The notes under the pieces: model-generated
Told to the model about the DNA's origin: nothing
Databases searched by the model: none
Seen by the model: only the letters and a program-made list of their open reading frames with translations
Made by a program: the position numbers and the translations under genes
Part shown: in pieces, positions 14,561 to 25,651 of the stretch
How positions within the stretch are numbered: position 1 is the first letter of the stretch
How the letters are laid out: the number at the start of each line of letters is the position of its first letter
Assembly (NCBI RefSeq): GCF_040054535.1
Contig: NC_090793.1
Coordinates: forward strand, 20,052,001 to 20,116,000
Length of the DNA: 64,000 nt
Direction of reading: 5' to 3'
DNA from: Antennarius striatus
Taxonomy: Eukaryota > Chordata > Actinopteri > Lophiiformes > Antennariidae

Positions 14561-17071
14561 CAGAACTATCGGAAAAATGGTTCGCTAAGTGATTGAAATG
14601 TATTGGCACATATGCTCACAGTAAGGTCTGCCTTTGTAATTGTGTGATTTTTATTGTCGTTGACAGCTGACATTTGTTTATTGTGTATATTATTTTAGCT
14701 CAAAGAAGCCCTTTTTTTCTTTCAGTCTGAAAAAAACGATTATAAAACAATAACAAAACATTTCATATGGCTTTTTTTATCTGCAGAATCAGTTTGCAAA
14801 TAGTTCCTTATTTAATAAATACAGTATTTGACCTTTTGCGGAACTCTTGAAGGCTCCAAATTTCTCTCTCTGAGTCCAATCTCTTCATTGTGTTCTTTAT
14901 GGTTTTTTATGGCTTACAGTATACAGTATTAGTGGCTGAGGAAAAAAAACACACCAAAATAATACATAATGATGATGATTAAAAATTTACAGTGCAATGA
15001 TTTTTTTCCATCTCAGATTTTAATATCCAAAATGCCAAGCTACTTTTCACAATCAAGCGTACAGTGGGTATTTTTTTCTGTTAATACATTATCCTTTAAC
15101 CCATTTTTTTATTAAGTTAATCTGGAATTAATGATTAGTTTCATTTTCACCGTTGCTGTTTTACACTGTGATAGCATAACCGATCATCACACTATTCTTT
15201 ATGATTTGGTCAAGACTAATACAATATATTTATGCATGCAAGTCGTTAAAATGTTCTGAATAGGTTACGAAGATGTGGTCAGAGGAACAGCATGCATCAG
15301 ATACCGGAAAGTCTTAACACTGCATTACAGTTGCAGCATTTGTTGAAGTAATTAATACTGAAATAACAAATATAATGTAATGAATATATAGCGATGTGAC
15401 AATTTTGACAGATTTTTCATTCATTGAGTCAATAAGAAAACTGGAAAACAGCAGCCACAAACTTTGGAGAACACTGCCGCCAGTGGCCAAGGAATAAAAC
15501 TTTTACTTTTAAAGGATATGATGGTTGTTATAATACTTATTTTCGTAAATTAAACTGGAACTTTTCTTCAGATTTTTTTTAATTCGCTCAGTAGGGATTT
15601 TTTTATTTAAATTATTTTAATGTATAGAACACTTAGCTACAAAAACACAGTAGGGCTGATTTGGGGGTTTTTCGGTATCAGTAGGGTATTTCACACAGAT
15701 AAAAGCATACATATAAATCTTTATAGTTTTTTTTGTAGGAAGCAAATAATCTGGTAAAACCGAGTCTAAATGTCAACTATTCACGGGTCTAAAACAATGT
15801 TTTGATTTGACTTACAGTCATCATGAAACCTCCACCATGGAGGTTCTGGTTTCATCCACGTCCGTTGGTTGGTTGGTTCATCAGAAGGATGACGCAAAAA
15901 CTGTTGAAGGGGTTTGAATGAAACGTGGGGACAGGCTGAGAAACACTCTGACCTATTTTAAATGATCCAATCTGACGATTGAATGAATGAAAACATGACA
16001 CAATCATATCTCATTTGAGTGATCAGAAGAATCTTATGCTTGTGCATGTTGCTCTTGAATGGGATATCATTCCATCATTCCCCTGGCACACAGTCAGTCT
16101 AAAAAGACAAATCTTTTTTTCCTTTAATGACACCACTTCTTTGTTGTTTAGGATTCAAATGAGTTAAATAATGCTTGTGAAAAAATAGTACTGATACAGA
16201 TACTAAAAACCTACATTTTTACCTACATTTTATTTTCATCTCACCATAATTAAACTCCCCGCGACCTGCGTAAGTGGATTAAGCGGGTTAAGAAAATGAC
16301 TGACTGACATAATTAAACTAACATCCTGAAAAAAATAAAGAAGCGAAGCTTTAACTTACAAAAATGGAGTTTGGTGAGCAACAAGTATTATTAATATATC
16401 AAATAATAATTTTTATACGTGACTGTGCTTGAACCAAAATATTTTAATTTAGTTTGAAATCACACAAAACTTATGCCGTAAAATGTTACTGAGTCTGTTT
16501 CACCACCATCTGAACTGATGCCAAATTACCAAATCATGTCATTCGTGCAAAAGAAGAATGATATGAGGCAACTCCAAGAAGTGTTTTATTTAAATAGCAA
16601 CAAACCCCAGATGAAGTCATCTCAAGACGCTGTCTGAAATATCAGGCGTAGACCAAACTGTACATTAAAGAGACTCAAAGATTCTCCTTCAGACAATGCC
16701 GATAAAATAAAACGTCCTTTTAATAGACGAAAACCTCTGAGCAGATGACAGTTCTGGATGAAAATCTCCAGTCTTGATCTGCTGGATTGATGAGGATAGG
16801 GTAGGGAGACGGGGGCAAAGAGATGGGATGAAGACAGAAACAGATGTACAGCAAAAAAAGATTACAGATAGGAGTATCTGCTACCATAGTTATAGAATGA
16901 TAAATAAATTTTAATATACAACCAAAATTAATGAGATTGAGAGATGAGAAATAGCAAAGATTCAGAAGGAAACGCCAATCAAGAGAAGAGTCTGTGTGGT
17001 ATTAATGTTTAGAGAGGCCTTTAGTCCATGATGACAAGTCCATCAGCAGCCTGGGCCTGTAGCAGCCTGTA

Positions 17072-17196
17072 TGAATGAATGAATGAATGAATGAAGGAAG
17101 GAAGGAAGGAAGGAAGGAAGGAAGGAAGAAAGGAAGGAAGGAAGGAAGGAAGGAAGGAAGGAAGGAAGGAAGGAAATAAAAAAGGAAGGAAGGAAG
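17072..17196. repeat. (GAAT)n-(GGAA)n microsatellite
   Basis: About five GAAT units pass directly into some 25 GGAA units with one AAATAAAAA interruption near 17174-17182. Confidence 0.95.
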
Positions 17197-17239
17197 GAAT
17201 TATGAATTAACCTGTTGCTCACAGGTTAATTCATAATTC
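17197..17239. repeat. Perfect 19-bp inverted repeat, 5-nt loop
   Basis: The left arm GAATTATGAATTAACCTGT (17197-17215) and right arm ACAGGTTAATTCATAATTC (17221-17239) are exact reverse complements around TGCTC. It starts at the last GGAA unit of the microsatellite. Confidence 0.95.
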
Positions 17240-17499
17240 AGGAAATTTTTTAGCACAGTTTTGAATATAAAGGTGGTGGGAATGATTCCACAAGAGAGCG
17301 GCCGGATTCCATTCTGCTTCATGTGACCCTTCCTGACCCCTGGTCCAGGTCAAAGGTTACTGCAGGTAACATTCAGTGTTTCTCAGCAGTGAAGAATTCT
17401 GATAATCCATAATATTTTGGGGAGTTCAACACAGATTCCTGTCATTAGAGGAATATCTGGAGGTTACATGAAGATGGGAGGATGATGCTGTCATCCATC

Positions 17500-17951
17500 C
17501 AACATCCATCCTACATCCATCCGCTGCACCACCCGCCTGTCTGGCACAAACCTACGGCTGTGTTTGCTTCAATCCCGGCATAAAACCACATGATCCGGGT
17601 TACTGCATGAGTATCTGACCCCTACATCCCGTTTTCCCGCTGTCTTTAACGGCCCATCTGCATCAGAACCGACCCGCTGACGGACCTTCTTTCTTCCGCC
17701 GCCGTACAGGCACGCGCCGGCTCGCAGCTGCGCGGAGGGATCTGAGCCGGACTCCACCCAGCCGCCGCCTCACCGCGGAGGCTTTCTTTGATGCCCCAGC
17801 CTTGACGTTGGTTAACGTCGGAGTGTGGCTTCCATTGGAGACTCTAAATTCACCCGCAGGCTTTTCTCCCCGACGTGACCGTCTTTTTTTGGGGGTAACA
17901 ACTCTCCTTCACCTGTAGGAATTTTTTTTATTTAGCATCAATTTGTTCAAC
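17500..17951 (+). promoter_or_regulatory. GC-rich promoter and 5' UTR of pfn2
   Basis: A GC- and CpG-rich block (17520-17800) immediately precedes the pfn2 start codon. No TATA box was identified. Confidence 0.5.
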
Positions 17952-20900
17952 ATGTCTTGGCAAAGCTACGTTGAGAACCTGATGGCCGACGGCAGCTGTC
18001 AGGATAGCGCCATTGTTGGCTACACGGACGCTAAATACGTTTGGGCAGCACATGCCGGGGGGACATTCAACAATATCACGGTAAGAAATAAACATTCTTG
18101 TCTTAAGGTGCAGGTGTGATTGTTTTGTCATTCAAATTGCAGACATTCACTAGAATGAATAACGGTCCGGGGTCGCAGGGTATAACTGAGGAGCGAGCTA
18201 ACGGTACCGCGCTAGTTTAGCATGCTAGCTGCTCTATCGGCCTGGCGGCTCCCGTGACGGGATTAGACCTCATGTGGATCTAATCCGCGTTAACCTGAGT
18301 AACAGGAGCATTTATTTGCTCTGGAAGAGCACGGCTAGGAATATCGAGGCACTACTTCGTCAGCCTGAAGGCTAATTTAGAAGCAGCAAGTGGATGATGG
18401 CTGCTTTGGTCCAGGAAACGTGCGCGCCCCGGTGCGCTGAGGCCGCCTGAGGAGCTCGAGTTAATCCGCCGGTTTACCGGTAATGTGTGTGTGTGTTTTA
18501 TGGGGTTTACGGGCAAGAATGGCCCGCTAACAGTCAAGAGGACTTATCTGACTCTTTAAAGGGCTTCAAACAGCTCCAGTGATCTATTAATAAAGTTGAC
18601 TTGACTATTTCATCCAAATCCATAACTCATGCTGGATAAGGCTGACCAGGAAGCTGGTCATCAGCACACTGCTACTTCCGGTGTGGAGCACCAGAATTTA
18701 TCCTGAGCTTGGACCTGACTAAACCCTGGTCCTCAAAGGTGTTAGAATTTAAAATACAGTTAAATCAGAGCAGACTGAGTCCAGAGGACGACGGGTGATG
18801 ACGTTCCTCTGCTCTCAGGAGCCAGTTTCTACCACTGAACTCAGACCAAGAGTGAACCTGGTCTGAGTTCAATCGTACAAAGATGGACTTTGTATGATTG
18901 GATTGATTTGAAATGCTCAATCACAGTGGTTCTATGGGCAGTGATTATATCAAACTGATATTTGTGTCTACAACACACAAAAAGGATGAACCAAGAAGAC
19001 GGATTCACTTCATCAAAGAGTGAATGAATGAATGCTTTTTTATTTTGATAGGAAAAAGGAACAATGTTCACAAACATAAACCAAAGGCCTAGCCTATCCC
19101 AGAACCCCAGGGGTTCATTGGGGCACCACAGACAACCCGCGGTTGTCATCACGTGTTGTGTCGTGGGCAGTTGAACCTGGTGGCACCAGTTTAACATCAT
19201 ATTCAGGACGTAGAAACCAAAGGATCAAAAGATCTAATGATGATGATCAAAGATACTCGATCAGAGAGATTTCCTAACATCCATAGAAGCAGGATGGTAT
19301 AAGTTGAGCTTCAGCTCTGACACATTTTCCTGCAATGTCTACAGTTGGAAAAATGAATGTTGAAGCTACTCCAAGTTCTCTTGAGACATTTTATCCTCTA
19401 GACCCACAAATGATTGAACAGGAAATTGAAAAGGAGAAGAACAGATTGAGAACTCTCGTTGCTATCAAGGCAGTGATTGATCACACAGGCCCACCAAAAC
19501 ATTCCTGGTGTTCGTGGCACACAGCGGCGACGACCGCTGCTACGTTAGCATTAGGTGTGGTCACTGCTGGGGCAGGTTATTACTATTTCCACACATGCTT
19601 ACAGTTTTTTGATGTCTCTATCTGAGGTGAATGAACACTATTCAGACGGAAAATGATTTGGCTCACAAATCTGCAAATGTCTAAAAATTGTGACCCCTCG
19701 ATGCGCTGGCGACATGTCCACAGTGTACCCTACCTCTCATCCGTGGTCAGCTGGGATAGGCTCCAGCAGGACCTGCATTTAAAAATGATTCGAACTGATT
19801 GTGCCAGAAAGAGAAAATGTCTTTGCTGTGAAACCACAGAGAACAGCGACACCTGGTGGTGAACTGAAGTAAAACACCTGCCTCAACCAACCTCCTTGTC
19901 CTGGTTATACTTCAGTCTGTACACAATAAAAGACGTAAAACCAAACATTTGTTAATTAATGTCATTAGTTAATTACTCAATGCTTTGAAACATTTAACAG
20001 ATTTTTAATTACAAACAGGATTGTCTCAGCTGTGCTGTGTTTCAGCTGCTTCGTCTTTGGCTGACGACTACGACTGGAAGCAGACTGTGTCATAGGGTCA
20101 GGACTAAAGAGAATAAATACATTAGGGGGGGCAGCAGCTCAGTCCACTAAGTCTTGGGCTCGGGGACCGGAGGGTGACCGTTTCAAGACCCATGTCAGAC
20201 AAAAAAAAATTTGGAGTGTGAACTGGCCTCAGTGGTAATGACTAACGAGTGGAATAATCACCCTGCCGGGGGACAAATGAAGGGAATAATGACCTGATAG
20301 ATAGATAGATAGATAGATACTTTATTAATCCCGGAGGAAATTGCATATATCCACTGTTTATAATGTAGGGGATGTTAACACTGTATGATTATTTCCTCCA
20401 TAAATTAGATTGTACAATATGCACTGCCTGGTAAAGAAATTTCACAAAAAAGAGCTGCTTACTCTGGCTGCTTTTTCACTGGAATGGCATAAATTTATTC
20501 CTAATTCACTGCTAGTGATAACATGTGAGTTCGGTGAATTGTCTGGGTTTTACCTTTGCTGACTGCAGGCGAGCAGGTTTCAAACTATATTCACAGACAA
20601 CTTAATGCAACCACGATAACAGCTATTATGCAAAAACTACAGTTTGACAATACAAATGTTTCCATAACAACACTGATGATGATGGTGATGGGTCGGCTGG
20701 AGTCTTTCATCACTGACAGCCTGGGAATTACATTTCACACTGGAAGATGAATTTTTCTGCATCTTCTTGAGACATGTCAGATTCTTGACATATTAAACAA
20801 GCCAAAGAAAGCAGTCCTAGAAATTGGTTTAGTATGGGAGTTAAGGACAGTCTGATCAAATGTATCTCCCAGAATCCTCATGGTGGAGCTGAAGGCCAAA

Positions 20901-22418
20901 GTGAATTTGTTCATGGTGTTTACCCCACTGGTGGTTCTGAGTTCATGAGGTCTGCCGTGATTTTAAATCTGATTGGAATTCTTCAAATAAAGAAAAGATT
21001 CAGATCAGGTCTGTATTTAGTCAGGATCTGAGGATCAAGAGTGGGTTCTTAAGGAGAGGTTTCATTATAGCCAGTTTAAAGCAAACTTAGCAGGTTGTAG
21101 CTGGAATTATTTGAATGTCTGAAATCGTTGATAGACAGACTTTCTCTTGTCCTCTCCAGAGAAATTGAATTTTTTTGTCCAATGAATATAGAAGCACTTT
21201 TTTTTGACAGTAATGCAATGCAGAACAGGTGCTTGTGATAAATCGGAAAGATTATAGCATCTGCAAGAAGGGAAATCAGTTTGCAAAATAAGAAGAGATT
21301 CAGTGTTGTCAGGGTGCAAAATGTAAAAGGTCTGTAAAGTTGCACCTTCACACTTGTATAAAGCAATGCCCTTTTGATGTTTAGTTTTATTTCCTTTGGT
21401 CACAGTTTTATTGGTATTCTCATATCAAGCCTTTTACACTTGTTAACCTTCTGCTAGTCATAACAATTGGTGTGTGTGATCTGAGGACCTAAAAGCCTCG
21501 TCCTGTGCTTTTGTTTCCTTTTCAGTCTCAAGAAATCGACGTCCTTATCGGGAAGGACCGGGAGAGCTTTCACACCTGTGGTCTCACTCTGGGCTCAAAG
21601 AAGTGTTCTGTCCTCAGAGACAGCCTCCAGGACGACCAGGACTGGACGATGGACATCCGGACGAAGAGCCAGGGAGGGGAGCCCACGTACAACGTCTCTG
21701 TGGGGAGAGCCGGAAAAGGTACAGATGAGTCTGACAAGCGCTCACATCATCAGCTAGAAAAACGACTGACGGTCAAGGTCTAGCTGACATTTCCAAGTTT
21801 TACGTTTTCTCATGTATTTTAATGTGACCCAATTTAAATACGTTGAGTTTTGACCTGCTTTGCTTGTTGAATTTAACACAGGATATATAAAATGGCACAC
21901 ATTTAGTCTTAGATCTGCTTACTTTGCACTGACAGGATCATCTGTGCGCTGATGCAAGATAGTCTGAGCTTTATTCGGTCGTTTGCGTTCATCTGTTGCC
22001 TTCTAACCTGAAGTATTTGCAGTTTTGACAGGCGCATCAGCATTTGACACCTGGCTTGCTGATAAAAGAAATCACCAAGAGTGAAACACTGACAATTCTG
22101 CTTTTATGAAACTTGACTTTTAGATATTTCTGCAGCATTTATTTGGCAGTCATCACATTTTGAAATGCGAAGCGTGTGGACTGTTCACCTGGTGACTAAA
22201 GGCCCTCATGCCTCACTGTGGCGTCTCCCTGGACCGCATTGTTGAAGCAATGGCTTTTATTTAGAATGCTTTTCTTTTTGCTGACCTTAACCGTCCCTTT
22301 TTCTGTCTCTTCTCTTGCAGTATTGGTTCTTGTAATGGGCAAAGAAGGGGTCCACGGAGGCGGATTGAATAAGAAGGCTTTCTCAATGGCAAAATACTTG
22401 AGGGATTCAGGGTTTTAA
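17952..22418 (+). CDS. pfn2: Profilin-2
   Basis: Exons are 17952-18080, 21526-21718 and 22321-22418, together 139 residues, close to the family's 140. The start [20 protein letters not shown] and the end [17 protein letters not shown] match vertebrate profilin 2 closely; [14 protein letters not shown] and [13 protein letters not shown] are profilin hallmarks. Profilin binds monomeric actin, PtdIns(4,5)P2 and poly-proline ligands such as formins and Ena/VASP, promoting actin assembly in the cytoplasm; PFN2 is enriched in neurons. Splice phases are 0 and 1. Intron 1 (3.4 kb) holds a SINE, other repeats and a 96-codon open frame. Intron 2 ends with TTCTCTTGCAG. A second, frameshifted copy of the last exon lies 217 bp downstream (22635-22733). 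A poly(A) signal AATAAA is at 22977-22982, with another at 24326-24331 that could serve a longer UTR. Confidence 0.97.
19335..19625 (+). CDS. Possible 96-residue membrane microprotein in pfn2 intron 1
   Basis: A single open frame of 96 codons with a charged N-terminal half ([14 protein letters not shown]) and a hydrophobic segment [16 protein letters not shown] near residues 70-86 that could span a membrane once. I do not recognise it. It lies inside pfn2 intron 1 on the same strand, with an L2/SINE-like repeat tail just downstream (19690-19780, GGTCAGCTGGGATAGGCTCC). It could be a chance frame, a repeat-encoded peptide or a real small gene. Confidence 0.25.
   Translation: MSTVGKMNVEATPSSLETFYPLDPQMIEQEIEKEKNRLRTLVAIKAVIDHTGPPKHSWCSWHTAATTAATLALGVVTAGAGYYYFHTCLQFFDVSI
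19690..19780 (+). repeat. Fish SINE/L2-type tail fragment
   Basis: It contains CAGTGTACCCTACCTCTC and CAGCTGGGATAGGCTCCAGC, a very common teleost interspersed motif. A shorter relative lies at 55365-55410. Confidence 0.5.
20124..20345 (+). mobile_element. tRNA-derived SINE plus GATA/L2-like tail
   Basis: GGGGGGGCAGCAGCTCAGTC opens the element. A pol III B-box-like CCGTTTCAAGACC follows at 20179-20191. The tail has (GATA)n and then TACTTTATTAATCCCGGAGG, a common fish repeat end. It lies in pfn2 intron 1. Confidence 0.65.
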
Positions 22419-22634
22419 TGTTTTCACGCTCACTTAGATAGAAATTGAGGGACAAAAAGAAGAGAAAAGAAACGTTGCTGTTAAGATTTTTTTTCTGCAA
22501 GCAGTCAAACGTTACGGAAACTTAATAGCAGTGAAGAGTGGTAAGATACGATCACCTTTGTCCCCCCCCCTCTGTCATGCAAGGGGGAGACTCTTCAGTC
22601 GTGTTCATTTCTCTTTTTTTCCTTTGTGCTCCAG

Positions 22635-22733
22635 TATTGGTTTTAGTTTTTGGGAAAGGAGTTAGTCAATGGTGGAAATGTGAACAAGAAAGCATATTCA
22701 ATGGTTGAGCACCTGAGGAAGTCTGGATGTTGA
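22635..22733 (+). pseudogene. pfn2: Decayed alternative last exon of pfn2
   Basis: After an acceptor (TTTGTGCTCCAG) the sequence begins TATTGGTTTTAGTTTTTGGG, as the real last exon begins TATTGGTTCTTGTAATGGGC. It then encodes GKELVNGGNVNKKAYSMVEH and LRKSGC before a stop. The exon is 99 nt against 98 in the functional one: about one extra base near 22650-22654 shifts the frame, so splicing from exon 2 would meet a stop outside the profilin frame. Mammalian PFN2 is known to have alternative C-terminal exons. It is a decayed duplicate, unless the extra base is an assembly error. Confidence 0.75.
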
Positions 22734-22982
22734 GCAACTTCTCCACTCATCCATCACCTTAGCAGCACACTCCCACTCACCGCATTGTGTCCACGCTACT
22801 TCCAGGATTAGATGGCAAACAAGGTCACAAGGTCGCTTCCTTGCCACTCACCCCAGTTGTTCTTTTCTACAAAACTTCCCACCTTTAACAATGTACTTCT
22901 CATGGTGTTACTCATGGCTGTGGTGCCACAATGTATTATTCAATGAAATGTTTATTAATGAAAAGATTTCAAAGTAAATAAA

Positions 22983-24920
22983 AGTTGAAGACAAATTTGG
23001 ACTTGCCTTGCATTTACTTAGAAACTGGCTGCTATTCCAAAGGGAAGTACACGTGTAATGGTGGTGACAAGTTTGCCTAGTTATGCTTTGTGAGCATTTA
23101 ATAAAAGATCAATCGATCAACTTTTTTTTTTTTTGTGTGTGTGTGTGAAGCACTTCATCGCATCAGCAGACATTTGGAAGCGCTTTTACAGAAAGAAACC
23201 CAGCGTAAGCGTCAGTTTTTCTTTTGTTTTCCTTTTTTGTCACCAGCATGATGGCATTTAAAAGTTGCATGCATGCATCCCCCATGTCTCTGCGTAATAT
23301 TCCAGCCAAAACCATCTTCTCATCTGCCTCCATCTTCACGTCACAGAAACGACAAGTTTCCTCTGAAAAAGCCCCTCGTGTGTTTCACCAACGATCATCT
23401 CGCCCAAAACGACTTCGTCCATCCTCCATAACATGCTTTTGCTGTTGTACATGAATGTGGTCTGAAAAGTTAAAGTGTTGGGCTGTTGTTTGTAAGTGTA
23501 CGATCAGCATTCCTAAGATGTGAGGATCTGGACGTTCCATCTCTGACGGCTCACAAACGTGTCAGTCAGCTTCTGGTTATCGGTAATCTTCTCTGTGAAT
23601 CACGATGCACATGTTATGTGAGGTTACTTTTTGTCCACTCCTGCCCAGTTGGACCAACTGTCACTACAAGGGGATTTTCAGAGTTTCTTCAGTTTGCTCT
23701 GATGATCGTTGGCTTCAGCTGTGGACTGTACATCATTTAGAAGCTACAGATGACTGTAAACCATTTAACTGCTTAGATTTTCCAGCACTAATTGAGTTGT
23801 CGCTAACTTCTTATCCATTAACCAATGAATGGCAGTCGTTTTACTGCAGTATGAAGACATTTTGACTGTAAACCCAGGCTGGCGGACTCCTGACATCTTG
23901 GAATTATTTGCCTTGTGCTTTAGTCTTCAAAGGTGTATTCACAAATTGTCATAGTAGGGTACTTAGAAGTATGTCAAAAGCAAAAAAAAAAAAATGCTGT
24001 GTAAACTAAACATGTTGAAAATGGTGTTGGTTGGAATAAGAACATTTGTAAGTTGTCTTGTGAAAAAATTCTGAGAATAACTGTTCTGTGCCATAAAATC
24101 GAGCTGATCTGTTGCTACTATGAGTTGGATTTATAACTGCTGCCCCCCAGCAAGGAGTAACTTTTAATGGCACTTTCCTAAGGGATATTTTGGCATCCAT
24201 CATCTCCAGACTTTGTGGAATATGTACAGAATTAAACAACAGAAAAAAAAACTGAGATTTTGTCTTTATTTTGAGTGACAGATTATCAAATTCCTTAGGT
24301 AGATATTTTGTTTGTAGGCAGATCAAATAAAACTCAGCTAGAAGCCAAAAATTCCAGGATATTTGAATACAAAATATCTTTAATAAATGAAGTCAATATA
24401 ACCTACTACCAATTAGTAGCTTGAGTTCATGATGTGAAGAATTATGTTTCGGGAGATACCACGTTACCCCTTTCCATTTTTACTGAATTACAAGTAATAT
24501 CTAATTAACTCACTTTATTTTCAAATAAATACTATATATATATATATACTGTATATATACACACACACGATACGTAGAGAGGTTGTTACGTCACTTCCTG
24601 TTTGTTTCCGGTGATGTTTCGTCCTGTTGCGTATATTTACTATTAATTAACTTGGAGTTAAAATATACTATAAATGTTCAGTTAAATAATTGCACCGTAA
24701 AAAAAAACTTCGGTTCACGCCAGGGAACACCAATAAGTCGTGTTTAGAACACATCATGTGGAATTTTGATTTTATTAGGAAGGATGGAGTTTCTCCAGTC
24801 TATTAGCTAATGACAGAACGTAATGACGTCATCGCGCTGCGCCCAGGAGGCAGAGGCGTGGTCCACCTGCATGTGTGCGCTTCCGTTGGAGCAGGTGCCC
24901 CGAAATGACCCCCCCCCCCC

Positions 24921-24960
<40 letters not shown>

Positions 24961-25651
24961 TCAATCTTTTTCAGGAGAATCTCGTAACTAAATTTGTATT
25001 ACTTTATTTTGCTCTACTGGAAAAAAGCGTCTACACTATCAACCTGATGATCAGTCAATCAATCAACCTTTATTTGTATAGCACTTCATGATGCTGTAAG
25101 AAATCTATAATAAAGAAATTATTCCTACCAATCAGCTGCTGGGGTCGTTGTTTATACCCACTGACATCATCATTATCACTGTAAAGATTATTATTATTGT
25201 CCCTATTGCTGTTATTATCATCATTATTGTAATTATAATCAGTGTTGTAGTTGCAGTGGTCATTATGAATACTCCTAAGTGTCAGTGTTGCCCTCTTGTT
25301 GCCTGGTTATCTCCTCAGAAGGCCAAAGCAGATGTTCTGCCCACTCTGAGTCTCTGATCTGCTCAAGGTTTCTGCTGTTCAATGGTGTTTGTTCCTCACC
25401 ATCATAGATAGATAGGTATAGATACATACTTTAGAGATACAAATCTGAGAAGATCACGAACATGAAGTCACTCCTGTGCTCAGGTGGGTCATTGGCATCA
25501 GCTGTTGTGTGCAGGTGTGTCAGTAGTGATAATTAGCACCATGCCCGTGAAGTAACCTTTAAAGGCCTTCTTCTGCCTGTTCACAACTCAGTTTAGCTTT
25601 TGTGGCCCAGTGCTGAGGCGAGCTGCCCGTGCGGTGCTTTTCTTTGTTCCA
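22983..25651. other. Intergenic region, repeats and AT/CA tracts
   Basis: No gene was seen. It contains poly(A) candidates (24326-24331), an (AT)n tract at 24533-24560, a perfect CRE palindrome TGACGTCA (24824-24831), a poly-C run followed by (CA)n (24909-24958), and a repeat end CAATCAACCTTTATTTGTAT at about 25060-25079. Confidence 0.6.
24909..24958. repeat. Poly-C then (CA)n microsatellite
   Basis: About 14 C followed by some 18 CA units. Confidence 0.95.

Larger units (their letters stand above)
14561..17499. other. AT-rich intergenic gap between tsc22d2 and pfn2
   Basis: No coding signal is seen on either strand. It holds an interspersed-repeat fragment at about 15815-15960 (with TTGGTTGGTTGG), then a GAAT/GGAA microsatellite and a perfect hairpin described separately. 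Confidence 0.7.
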
